This document shows, piece by piece, positions 1 to 7,657 of a DNA stretch of 32,263 nt. Origin of the DNA: an uncultured Lachnospiraceae bacterium. Lineage in GTDB: Bacteria > Bacillota > Clostridia > Lachnospirales > Lachnospiraceae. The first letter of the stretch is position 1; the number at the start of each line of letters is the position of its first letter. The notes beneath the pieces are model-generated. The model worked only from the letters and a program-made list of their open reading frames with translations. It searched no databases and was not told the origin of the DNA. Position numbers and translations under genes: made by a program. The DNA is taken from contig CAJTQG010000036.1 in the NCBI GenBank assembly GCA_910578605.1, positions 1-32,263 on the forward strand, read 5' to 3'.

Positions 1-1
1 C

Positions 2-780
2 TTTTTTATGGAAGGGGCTGCAAGATATAAATATGCCGGTGTTGATGCAATTGATATTGCAGATTGCCCAGTTGCCAAAGCAAGGATTGACAGCAGTGTC
101 CTTGCCTGCAAGTTATCGAGGGAGCTTGGAATTACTGCAATTCCTCATATGACATGCCGCGACCGCAATATTAATGCGACAAAGGCGCTTTTACTGGGGT
201 TAAATATTGAGGGAATCAATAATGTGCTGACGGTGACTGGAGACCCCGTGCCTACCGCTATGAGAAATCAGGTTAAAACTGTGTTTAGTTATAATTCAGC
301 GGTATTGGCAAGACATATCCAGTCGTTTAACCAGGAAATTTTTAAGGATAATCCTTTTATGGTGTCTGGTGCATTAATCAATGCGTTAAATTTTGACTCT
401 CAGATTGTTCATGCCAGAAAAAAATAGAAAGCGGCGTCTCCGTTCTCTTTACCCAGCCTGTTCTGTCAAAGAGGGGGCTTGATAACCTCAGGCGTGCAAG
501 GGAAGAGCTTCCGGTCAAGCTCCTTGGCGGTATTATGCCAGTTGTGAGTTACCGCAATGCAGCATTTATGAATAATGAGATGGCAGGGATTTCGATTGAC
601 CAGGAAATTATGGAAAAGTACCAAGGAAAGGACAGAGAGCAGGGGGAAGAACTTGCCTATAAGATATCGGCAGCGGTTATTGACGAAATCTCAGATAGCA
701 TAGACGGGTATTATGTGATTACGCCGTTTAAACGAGTGGAATTGGTTTTAAGGATTTTGGGATTTATCAATAGAAAATAA
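2..780 (+). CDS. Methylenetetrahydrofolate reductase (5' truncated by window edge, frameshifted)
   Basis: The protein reduces 5,10-methylene-THF to 5-methyl-THF for methionine synthesis. The sequence resembles the C-terminal reductase domain of the bifunctional YitJ type (homocysteine S-methyltransferase plus MTHFR), but the N-terminal part lies outside the window, so a stand-alone MetF-like enzyme is possible. Visible family features are the THIC-like stretch HMTCRDRN, the VTGDP motif, the FTQPV strand, GGIMPVVSYRNA and the terminal YVITPF segment. The frame is open to the window edge. At 418-424 a run of seven A is followed directly by TAG (425-427). The rest of the domain continues in the next frame from ATA GAA AGC to the TAA at 778-780, so one base appears to be missing. 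Either a sequencing or assembly error, a real disruption, or slippage at the A run could explain this. About 256 residues of the domain are present across the two frames. Confidence 0.85.
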
Positions 781-862
781 TGTAAGAGGTAAACTGTGAA
801 TAGTAATTTTTAGAGACAGCGATAGGAAAAAATAATTATAGGGAAAATTTTGAAAAAAATGC

Positions 863-891
863 TTGCAAAATGTCTTATGGTATTATATAAT
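863..891 (+). promoter_or_regulatory. Sigma-A type promoter of tRNA-Gln
   Basis: TTGCAA (863-868) and TATAAT (886-891) are separated by exactly 17 bp. The tRNA begins 34 bp after the -10 box, which leaves a short 5' leader for RNase P to remove. Confidence 0.75.
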
Positions 892-924
892 GTACGAGTG
901 CTTGTGAGAGCGCAAGTACATTAA

Positions 925-996
925 TGGGCCATCGCCAAATGGTAAGGCACTGGACTCTGACTCCAGCATTTCAAGGTTCGAATCCTTGTAGCCCAG
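925..996 (+). tRNA. tRNA-Gln(CUG)
   Basis: A 72-nt cloverleaf. The anticodon stem CTGGA/TCCAG encloses loop CTCTGAC, giving anticodon CUG. The D arm has GCC/GGC, and the T arm is CAAGG-TTCGAAT-CCTTG. The acceptor stem TGGGCCA/TAGCCCA has a U-A first pair and discriminator G, as usual for tRNA-Gln. One acceptor pair, C930 with A990, is a mismatch. No CCA is encoded. The gene is transcribed alone from its own promoter into its own terminator. Confidence 0.93.
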
Positions 997-1000
997 TTTA

Positions 1001-1031
1001 AATCATCACATAGTTATGTGGTGATTTTTTT
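1001..1031 (+). terminator. Intrinsic terminator of tRNA-Gln
   Basis: An 11-bp stem (1001-1011 with 1016-1026, one G-T pair) closes a four-base loop and runs into seven T (1025-1031). It starts 5 bp after the tRNA. Confidence 0.85.
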
Positions 1032-1067
1032 ACATTATTAGGAAGCGTCTGTAAGAACAGAAATGTC

Positions 1068-1295
1068 TTGAAAGAATATCTGGAAAGTAGAGAGGAGGTT
1101 GTGGGCATTATGATGGTATTATATGATGAAGAGGAAGCTATGAGGATTTATATTGAAAGTGAACGTTATGATAGAAAATCAATGGGAAGCAAGGTAATAG
1201 AATTGCAAAAAGTTGGAAATAAAAAAACTCTTTTTTGTTTTATAATATTATGCATCAAAAAGCCTCTATGGGCGTCAAATGGACGTCAAATTTAG
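1068..1295 (+). CDS. Short orphan reading frame, possible gene remnant
   Basis: A 75-residue frame with a TTG start and no clear ribosome binding site. The first ~45 residues are charged and look protein-like (VLYDEEEAMRIYIESERYD). The tail is hydrophobic and translates AT-rich intergenic DNA. The charged part faintly resembles the C-terminal region of clostridial Rpn/PD-(D/E)XK transposase-related proteins, but I cannot confirm this. It may be a decayed 3' fragment lying between the tRNA-Gln terminator and the convergent truA gene. The rest of 1032-1313 holds no other gene. Confidence 0.2.
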   Translation: MKEYLESREEVVGIMMVLYDEEEAMRIYIESERYDRKSMGSKVIELQKVGNKKTLFCFIILCIKKPLWASNGRQI

Positions 1296-1313
1296 AAAAT
1301 TTCCTGGCACAAT

Positions 1314-2057
1314 TTACTTGGGATATACTACCTTTTTTAAGAACAATCCTTCTGGCTGTGCCGTTCTGCCAGCCATCTTCCTATCACATGCCATTAAAAT
1401 TGCCCTCATCTCCTCGGGAATTCTTTTCCCCAATCCAACCTCAATTAAAGTGCCGCACATAATTCTGACCATGTTATACAAAAAACCGTTTCCTCTAAAT
1501 GTAAGAATAATTTCCTCCTGCTTGGATTGTATTTGAATTTCATACAATTGTCTCACTGTACTTTTTTTCATTTTTTGATTAGAACAGAAGCTTCTAAAAT
1601 CATGCTCACCCACTAAAAGCTCTGCTGCCTCCTGCATTTTTTGAATATCTAACTTCTCAGGCACATAGGCTGTATATTTTCTGCGAAATACATCCGGTTT
1701 TGCCACATTCCATATATGATATTCATATTGCTTTTCTATAGCATTCAATCGACTGTGAAATCTCAGAGGAACTTCCTCCACCAAAAGAATCCCTATGTCC
1801 TCCGGCAAATAATGATTCATATATGCCTTCACCGCCTCCGGCTCCAGCATTTGTTCACACTTAAAATTCGCCACCTGCCCTATTGCATGTACGCCTGCGT
1901 CGGTTCTGCCGGAGCCATGTACTTCCACCTCATTCCCTATCAGCTCCGCCAACACAGCCTCCAATTTCCCCTGAATAGTCCAGAGAGTATTCTGCTGCTT
2001 CTGCCATCCTTTATATCTGGCGCCATCATACTGAACTGTAATTTTATAGTTATACAT
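1314..2057 (-). CDS. truA: tRNA pseudouridine(38-40) synthase TruA
   Basis: Converts uridines 38-40 in the anticodon arm of many tRNAs to pseudouridine. At 247 residues it has normal family length. It shows the N-terminal YDGxxYxGWQ motif (residues 10-19) and the catalytic GRTDAGVHA motif with nucleophile Asp53. The C-terminal half contains the conserved FLYNMVR segment. The ATG at 2057 follows an AGAGGA Shine-Dalgarno sequence. The gene lies about 100 bp downstream of hprK on the same strand. In many clostridia truA sits near the ribosomal protein and ECF clusters, so this location is slightly unusual. No strong terminator is visible after it. Confidence 0.97.
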   Translation of the reverse strand: MYNYKITVQYDGARYKGWQKQQNTLWTIQGKLEAVLAELIGNEVEVHGSGRTDAGVHAIGQVANFKCEQMLEPEAVKAYMNHYLPEDIGILLVEEVPLRFHSRLNAIEKQYEYHIWNVAKPDVFRRKYTAYVPEKLDIQKMQEAAELLVGEHDFRSFCSNQKMKKSTVRQLYEIQIQSKQEEIILTFRGNGFLYNMVRIMCGTLIEVGLGKRIPEEMRAILMACDRKMAGRTAQPEGLFLKKVVYPK

Positions 2058-2158
2058 AGCACAATCCTCTCTCCACTATTTTACTGAACATCTCTGTATT
2101 CTGTATGCTGCCTTACTATTCAAAGGGATATAGAAATCAGCAGACAAACTCGTAAGCT

Positions 2159-3088
2159 TTAATCGTCAGACTTTGTTAAATTTCTCTGCACCCGATTATA
2201 CAACTCCTTGGCAGCATTATAACCCATATTTTTCTGTCTGTGATTGACTGCGGCGGATTCCACTATAATGGCAAGATTACGCCCTGGCCTGATTGGTATA
2301 GAATGGCACACAACTTTATTTCCCAAAAATTCTGTATACTGCTCCTCCAATCCCAAACGGTCATATTCTTTATCCTTATCCCACTCCTCCAATTTTATCA
2401 CCATATTGATAGACTGGGTTTCCTTTACGCTCTCCACACCAAACAAGGTTTTAACATCAATAATACCAATACCCCGAAGCTCTATAAAATGTCTTGTAAT
2501 ATCCGGCGCCGTTCCTACCAGATTCACATCACTCACCTTTCTGATCTCCACCACATCATCTGTCACAAGTCGATGTCCTCGCTTAATCAGCTCCAATGCC
2601 GCCTCACTCTTGCCAATTCCGCTCTCTCCCATAATCAGCACACCTTCACCGTATACATCCACCAACACTCCATGGATGGTAATACAAGGTGCAAGCTGTA
2701 CATTCATCCAGCGAATAATCTCCGCCGTAAATGAGGAGGTGGACTGGGTTGCCACCAAAATGGGCACATTATGTTTATTTGCACTCTCCAACATCAAAGC
2801 ATCCGGCTCTAAGCTTCTGCAGAAAATTACGCATGGCACCTTAAAGGCAAAAAATTGGTCATACAGCTCTCTCTTTCTCTCATCGTCAATTCCTTCCAAA
2901 TACGTATATTCCACAAAACCGATTATCTGTATTCTCTCAGAATCAAAGTGGTCAAAATATCCCGTCAACTGCAGTGCTGGACGGTTAATATCTGGATGCA
3001 TCACCTTTATATCCCCCACAGCAATCTCAGGGGTGAGATTTTTCAAATGATAATTATCAATAATATCTGATACTTTTACTCCTGCCAT
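2159..3088 (-). CDS. hprK: HPr kinase/phosphorylase
   Basis: Phosphorylates Ser46 of HPr in response to glycolytic state and reverses the reaction with phosphate, setting carbon catabolite repression through CcpA in Firmicutes. At 309 residues it has family length. The N-terminal DRTGG-like domain spans about residues 1-130. The C-terminal kinase domain has His139, the Walker A loop GESGIGKS (154-161), TDDVVEI (177-183), and the family signature around ELRGIGIIDVKTLFG. The ATG at 3088 follows AGGACAGG. Two extended -10 promoters lie just upstream. In many clostridia uvrC, hprK and murB are neighbours. Here uvrC is present upstream and murB is not in the window. Confidence 0.97.
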   Translation of the reverse strand: MAGVKVSDIIDNYHLKNLTPEIAVGDIKVMHPDINRPALQLTGYFDHFDSERIQIIGFVEYTYLEGIDDERKRELYDQFFAFKVPCVIFCRSLEPDALMLESANKHNVPILVATQSTSSFTAEIIRWMNVQLAPCITIHGVLVDVYGEGVLIMGESGIGKSEAALELIKRGHRLVTDDVVEIRKVSDVNLVGTAPDITRHFIELRGIGIIDVKTLFGVESVKETQSINMVIKLEEWDKDKEYDRLGLEEQYTEFLGNKVVCHSIPIRPGRNLAIIVESAAVNHRQKNMGYNAAKELYNRVQRNLTKSDD

Positions 3089-3130
3089 AACTTGTACCTG
3101 TCCTTTCCATATCTTTCATTTTTAACACTT

Positions 3131-3139
3131 ATTATACCA
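3131..3139 (-). promoter_or_regulatory. Extended -10 promoter upstream of hprK (proximal)
   Basis: On the minus strand TGG-TATAAT forms an extended -10 (TGn) element. The -35 region is poor, as is common for this class. Transcription would begin about 35 nt before the hprK start. Confidence 0.5.
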
Positions 3140-3179
3140 TCTAGACTGCCGTCTTGATTATTACAAGTGTTACGTTCCT

Positions 3180-3188
3180 ATTATACCA
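3180..3188 (-). promoter_or_regulatory. Extended -10 promoter upstream of hprK (distal copy)
   Basis: A second TGG-TATAAT on the minus strand, 49 bp upstream of the first and sharing at least 11 identical bases with it. The pair may be tandem promoters or a small duplication. Confidence 0.35.
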
Positions 3189-3227
3189 TAAAAGTGAGCT
3201 GACGCCCATGAAATTCATTTTATTTGT

Positions 3228-3341
3228 ATCACTATTCAGGGCCATACACATTTATACAGAGCAAACCATTCCAGCTTGCCATTTATGAACAAAAGAAAAG
3301 CTGCTTTGCAGAAATATTCAAATGTGCCTCTGAATCGTTAC
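3228..3341. repeat. REP-like element, inverted pair, behind uvrC
   Basis: Two imperfect arms face each other: 3229-3262 (ACTATTCAGGGCC...) and 3305-3341 (...CCTCTGAATCGTTAC). The right arm matches single copies at 16787-16821 and 31645-31679. The element ends 7 bp beyond the uvrC stop codon and could fold into a large hairpin in the uvrC 3' untranslated region. Confidence 0.55.
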
Positions 3342-3348
3342 CTATCTG

Positions 3349-5259
3349 TCATGATTCTTGTAACTGTTCTTCCTTCGATGAAACCTGCTTCTTCTCTATA
3401 GAATGAAAAAAATCGTATACATTTTGAGCTGCCGCTTTGCTCATAGTTGGCAGTTTCTCTAATTCTTCCACCTGTGCCTTTTTTATCTCTTCAATACCAG
3501 AAAAATGCTGCATTAAATCCTTCCGCCTTGCAGGACCAATTCCCTCAATATCATCTAAGATAGAGTGTACTTGTTTTTTCCCCCGCAAACTCTTATGGTA
3601 CTCAATGGCAAAGCGATGGGCTTCATCCTGAATTCTAGTAATCAGACGAAAACCTTCTGAGTGGGTATCAATGGGAATCTCTTTATTATTAAAATATAAC
3701 CCCCTTGTACGATGGTGGTCATCCTTCACCATTCCGCAGACAGGAATCTGAATATGCAGCTTATCCAACACTTCCAATGCAATATTGACCTGACCTCGTC
3801 CTCCATCCATCATAATTAAATCCGGAAATATATGAAAGCTTCCTAACTCTTTATCTTTTCCCTTTTCCTTCAAAAGTCTTTGTTCCTCTATACCGTGGGA
3901 AAAACGCCTAGTTAATACCTCCTCCATACTGGCATAATCATTAGGCCCCTGCACCCATTTAATTTTAAATTTTCGATAATCATTTCTTTTTGGTTTTCCG
4001 TTTTCATATACAACCATAGAGCCAACTGACTCAAAGCCATTTGTATTGGAAATATCATATGCCTCCATTCTGACAACCTGTCCCAATCCAAGCCAATCGG
4101 CTATCTCCTGGACTGCCCCCTTTGTGCGCATCTCCTCTCGCTTTATTTTTTCCCTGTCCTGAGTTAACACAAAATCCGCATTCTTCTTTGCCAACTCCAC
4201 TAACTTTTCCTTTTGTCCCTTTCTAGGACGCTTAATCCAAACCCTTTGTCCCCTCTTAGTGCCAAGCCACTCCTCCAATATCTCTCTATCCTCTATCTCA
4301 TCTGACACAAAAATTTCCTTTGGAATAAAGGGGGTTCCCCCATAATATTGCTTTATAAAACTTGTTAAAATCTCTCCCCCCTCCTCAAAGGGAGCTACGG
4401 TCAAATGAAAATGTTCTCTTCCGAGCAATTTGCCGTTTCGTATAAAAAACACCTGCACCACTGCGTCCACTGTATCTCGACTATATGCAATCACATCTCT
4501 GTCCTGACTGTCATCTGTTGTAATTTTCTGTTTTTGTGTAATTTGTTTTACACTTTTCATTAAATCCCGATATCCTGCTGCTTCCTCAAATTCCATATTT
4601 TCAGCAGCAGCAAGCATTTTTTCCGTGAGCATCTCCTCAATACCATTATAATTTCCATTTAAAAAATCTACTGCTTTTTTCATGTTTGCCTGGTATTCTT
4701 CTTTTGAAATGTACCCCTGGCAAGGCGCCTGACATTGATGAATATGATAATTCAGGCAAGGCCTGTCCTTGTCTATATCTCTTGGAAGCACTCTGTTGCA
4801 GCTTCTAATTTGATACAGCTTCTGAAGCAGCTCTATTGTATCCTTGACAGCCTTTGAGCTGGTAAATGGCCCAAAGTACTTCCCTTTGTCCTTATTTCTC
4901 CTGTGGGCAAAGAGAAGCCTTGGATAATCTTCGTACAAAGTGGCTTTAATAAAGGGATAGCTCTTATCATCCTTCAGCATAGTATTATATTTGGGACTAT
5001 GTTTCTTAATCAGGTTGCATTCCAAAATCAATGCTTCCATCTCTGAGTCTGCCACAATATACTCAAACCATTGAATTTTAGATACCATTTGCTGTATTTT
5101 AGGTGTTTTTTTTGTACTTTTTTGAAAATACTGCCTCACCCGATTTTTCAGACTGATTGCCTTTCCCACATATATAATTTCATCCTGGGCATTGTGCATC
5201 AAATAGACTCCCGGGCATGAGGGCAGCTTCTTTAACTCTTCTTCTATATCAAAAAACAT
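3349..5259 (-). CDS. uvrC: Excinuclease ABC subunit C (UvrC)
   Basis: Makes the 3' and 5' incisions around bulky DNA lesions in nucleotide excision repair, acting on the UvrB-DNA complex. At 636 residues it is slightly longer than the usual 600-620. An N-terminal GIY-YIG nuclease domain begins with CPGVYLM and YVGKA (residues 15-34). A cysteine cluster around residues 154-180 follows, then a UVR motif near 205-240 that binds UvrB. The RNase H-like endonuclease domain contains MEAYDISNTNG, and tandem helix-hairpin-helix motifs lie near the C-terminus (IEGIGPARRK). The ATG at 5259 follows GGTGGAG. The gene follows the 113-residue unknown on the same strand and probably shares its promoter. Confidence 0.97.
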   Translation of the reverse strand: MFFDIEEELKKLPSCPGVYLMHNAQDEIIYVGKAISLKNRVRQYFQKSTKKTPKIQQMVSKIQWFEYIVADSEMEALILECNLIKKHSPKYNTMLKDDKSYPFIKATLYEDYPRLLFAHRRNKDKGKYFGPFTSSKAVKDTIELLQKLYQIRSCNRVLPRDIDKDRPCLNYHIHQCQAPCQGYISKEEYQANMKKAVDFLNGNYNGIEEMLTEKMLAAAENMEFEEAAGYRDLMKSVKQITQKQKITTDDSQDRDVIAYSRDTVDAVVQVFFIRNGKLLGREHFHLTVAPFEEGGEILTSFIKQYYGGTPFIPKEIFVSDEIEDREILEEWLGTKRGQRVWIKRPRKGQKEKLVELAKKNADFVLTQDREKIKREEMRTKGAVQEIADWLGLGQVVRMEAYDISNTNGFESVGSMVVYENGKPKRNDYRKFKIKWVQGPNDYASMEEVLTRRFSHGIEEQRLLKEKGKDKELGSFHIFPDLIMMDGGRGQVNIALEVLDKLHIQIPVCGMVKDDHHRTRGLYFNNKEIPIDTHSEGFRLITRIQDEAHRFAIEYHKSLRGKKQVHSILDDIEGIGPARRKDLMQHFSGIEEIKKAQVEELEKLPTMSKAAAQNVYDFFHSIEKKQVSSKEEQLQES

Positions 5260-5304
5260 AAATTTTCTCCACCTGTTTTCATTCTATTTTTCTTGGTTAT
5301 CTTT

Positions 5305-5646
5305 TTAGCGATAACGTCTTCTCCGCTCTCTTCTTCTACGGAATTCCTGGTACAGCAATACTTCTATTACCTTTTCTAACCATGATTTTTCTTCATGCTT
5401 TGGCATCATACCTTTAATATTGCTGCATATAGACAACATTCCGATTCGGTCAGGATATTCATCGTACATAACACTTCCGTCATATTCTAATTTGTCACAT
5501 TCCTCCTCCACCAAATCCTGAATTTTCCCTATATCCTTTGGATAAAATTGGCGGAGATATTCATAATCTTTCATTTGATTGCTATAATCATCAAATATAT
5601 CATACATGGGATACTGCATATAAAAAGGTTGGTATGGGATTTGCAT
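5305..5646 (-). CDS. Conserved clostridial protein of unknown function
   Basis: A 113-residue protein that I do not recognise by function. The N-terminus is rich in Tyr, Pro and Gln. The middle holds an acidic block EEECDKLEYDGS followed by MYDEYPDR. The C-terminus ends in an arginine-rich tail (EFRRRRERRRRYR). My impression is that similar small proteins with this layout occur in Lachnospiraceae. The composition would suit a nucleic-acid or spore-associated protein, but that is only inference. The ATG at 5646 has an excellent AGGGAGG site, and a good promoter lies 40-70 bp upstream, so expression is likely. It sits 45 bp before uvrC and is probably cotranscribed with it. Confidence 0.75.
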   Translation of the reverse strand: MQIPYQPFYMQYPMYDIFDDYSNQMKDYEYLRQFYPKDIGKIQDLVEEECDKLEYDGSVMYDEYPDRIGMLSICSNIKGMMPKHEEKSWLEKVIEVLLYQEFRRRRERRRRYR

Positions 5647-5684
5647 TACATCCTCCCTGTTTACTTCATTTTAAATTTATCTTT

Positions 5685-5713
5685 AGTATATGCATGGTAC
5701 AGTGAAAAAGCAA
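5685..5713 (-). promoter_or_regulatory. Promoter of the 5646-3349 transcription unit
   Basis: On the minus strand TTGCTT (5708-5713) and TATACT (5685-5690) are spaced 17 bp. The start codon of the 113-residue gene is about 40 bp downstream. Confidence 0.65.
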
Positions 5714-5724
5714 CTATTCCTATA

Positions 5725-5800
5725 CAAAAAAGAAGAAGGAAATTTCTTACTAAAAATCATCCATCCCTTTCAGAATTTTAGAAACTTCTTTCTCCTTTTT
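5725..5800 (-). terminator. Terminator after the ATP synthase operon
   Basis: A ~20-bp imperfect stem (5781-5800 with 5725-5745, mostly G-T deviations) has a long ~35-nt loop. On the minus strand it ends in a T-rich run. It lies just after the atpC stop and just before the next promoter. Confidence 0.5.
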
Positions 5801-5819
5801 GTATATCTATTTATAATAA

Positions 5820-6230
5820 CTATTTCTTGATTAGCTGCAGACGGGCTAAAGAACGCTTTAATGCAAGCTCTGCACGAGGCATATTTGTCTCGGAACCGCC
5901 TTCCTTCAAACGTCTCTCTGCACGTACTTTTGCTTCCCTGGCTCGGTTCTCATCTATCTCCTCCGGCCATTCTGCAATTTCTGCCATGATTGTCACTTTA
6001 TCCTGCAAAATCTCTGCAAAACCGGCATGAATTGCCGCTTCCTTTTTCTCCTCTGCCTCATATAAATTTACTACACAAGGCACAATCATACATGTAGTAG
6101 GAACATGAGCTTTATAAATACCCATCTCCCCCTCACTGGAGGTCATCTCCAAAAACTCTACCTTGCCCTCATAAAAAATCCTATCGGGAGAAATAATGGT
6201 GCAATCAAAAAACTTTCCTTCCTCTGCCAT
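5820..6230 (-). CDS. atpC: ATP synthase epsilon subunit
   Basis: The F1 central-stalk subunit that couples rotation and inhibits ATP hydrolysis. About 136 residues. The N-terminal beta-sandwich includes FFDCTIISPDR and SSEGEMGIYKAHVP, and the C-terminal two-helix domain includes NRAREAKVRAERRL. The frame can be extended to a GTG at 6236, but that codon overlaps the AGGAGG site (6236-6241), so the ATG at 6230 is the start. The gap to atpD is only 14 bp. This is the last gene of the operon. Confidence 0.95.
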   Translation of the reverse strand: MAEEGKFFDCTIISPDRIFYEGKVEFLEMTSSEGEMGIYKAHVPTTCMIVPCVVNLYEAEEKKEAAIHAGFAEILQDKVTIMAEIAEWPEEIDENRAREAKVRAERRLKEGGSETNMPRAELALKRSLARLQLIKK

Positions 6231-6244
6231 AAGCACCTCCTGTT

Positions 6245-7633
6245 TTAATTACAACGTGCTAGTACATCATCTATGCTTCCGGCATTTAAGAAATAGCTTT
6301 CCGGTATCTCATCATGTTTGCCTTCTATAATTTCCTTAAAGCCCTGTATCGTCTCATTGACAGGTACATATTGGCCAACCATACCAGTAAACTGTTCTGC
6401 CACAAAGAAAGGCTGAGATAGGAATCTCTGTACTTTTCTTGCTCTTGCCACTACCAGCTTATCCTCCTCGGAAAGCTCATCCATACCAAGAATGGCAATA
6501 ATATCCTGCAGCTCCTTATATTTTTGAAGAATCTCCTGCACTCCTCTGGCCACCTCATAGTGTTCTTCTCCAACAATATGGGGATCCAATATGCGGGAGG
6601 TAGACTCCAATGGATCTACTGCCGGATAGATACCTAATTCCACGATAGAACGAGACAATACGGTTGTTGCATCCAAATGGGCAAATGTTGTTGCCGGAGC
6701 AGGGTCAGTCAAGTCATCTGCCGGCACGTATACTGCCTGTACGGATGTGATAGAACCGCTCTTTGTAGATGTAATACGCTCCTGCAGAGCACCCATTTCT
6801 GTCTGCAATGTAGGCTGATAACCTACTGCGGAAGGCATTCTTCCCAACAATGCGGACACCTCGGAACCGGCCTGTGTAAAACGGAATATATTGTCGATAA
6901 ACAACAATACATCCTTACCGCCCTCGTCACGAAAATACTCTGCCATAGTCAAACCTGTAAGACCTACTCTCATTCTGGCTCCAGGAGGCTCGTTCATCTG
7001 TCCAAACACCATTGTAGTTTTATTGATAACACCGGATTCCATCATTTCATAGTATAGGTCATTTCCCTCACGGGTACGCTCACCTACACCAGTGAATACA
7101 GAATATCCACCGTGCTCTGTAGCTATATTACGAATTAATTCCTGAATCAATACGGTTTTTCCTACTCCTGCACCGCCAAACAAACCAATTTTACCACCCT
7201 TTTGATAAGGACAAAGTAAATCCACCACTTTGATACCTGTCTCTAATATCTCTGTTGCTGTGGACTGCTGTTCAAAGCTAGGCGCCTTTCTATGAATCGG
7301 AAAATGCTTATCCGTCTCCGGCTCCGGTTTATTATCAATAGGCTGACCTAACACGTTAAACATACGTCCCAATGTGTTTTCACCTACTGGTACAGTAATA
7401 GGCGCACCTGTAGCCACTGCATCCATTCCGCGAACCAAACCGTCGGTTGGTCCCATGGCAATACAGCGAACCGTGTCATCTCCTAAGTGCTGTGCTACTT
7501 CCACGACTAACTTTGTTCCTCTGTTATCCACTTCAATAGCCTCATTGATATCTGGAAGTTTATTTTCACTAAACTTAATATCTAATACTGCACCAATAAT
7601 CTGTGTGATTTTTCCAATATTTGTTTCTGCCAT
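6245..7633 (-). CDS. atpD: ATP synthase beta subunit
   Basis: The catalytic subunit of the F1 hexamer. At 462 residues it has normal length. The P-loop GGAGVGKT is at 153-160, the catalytic glutamate is Glu185 in GVGERTREGNDL, and the DELSEEDKL sequence near residue 393 is the DELSEED rotor-interaction motif. The ATG at 7633 is preceded by GTGAG about 9 bases upstream, with a further AGGAG upstream of that. The gene lies 24 bp after atpG. Confidence 0.98.
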   Translation of the reverse strand: MAETNIGKITQIIGAVLDIKFSENKLPDINEAIEVDNRGTKLVVEVAQHLGDDTVRCIAMGPTDGLVRGMDAVATGAPITVPVGENTLGRMFNVLGQPIDNKPEPETDKHFPIHRKAPSFEQQSTATEILETGIKVVDLLCPYQKGGKIGLFGGAGVGKTVLIQELIRNIATEHGGYSVFTGVGERTREGNDLYYEMMESGVINKTTMVFGQMNEPPGARMRVGLTGLTMAEYFRDEGGKDVLLFIDNIFRFTQAGSEVSALLGRMPSAVGYQPTLQTEMGALQERITSTKSGSITSVQAVYVPADDLTDPAPATTFAHLDATTVLSRSIVELGIYPAVDPLESTSRILDPHIVGEEHYEVARGVQEILQKYKELQDIIAILGMDELSEEDKLVVARARKVQRFLSQPFFVAEQFTGMVGQYVPVNETIQGFKEIIEGKHDEIPESYFLNAGSIDDVLARCN

Positions 7634-7657
7634 ATTTTTGTGCTCACACTCCTATTC

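Noticed and set aside
2244..3050. 268-residue open frame on the plus strand
   Set aside because: It lies entirely antisense to hprK, has no ribosome site or recognisable motif, and its composition follows the complementary codons.
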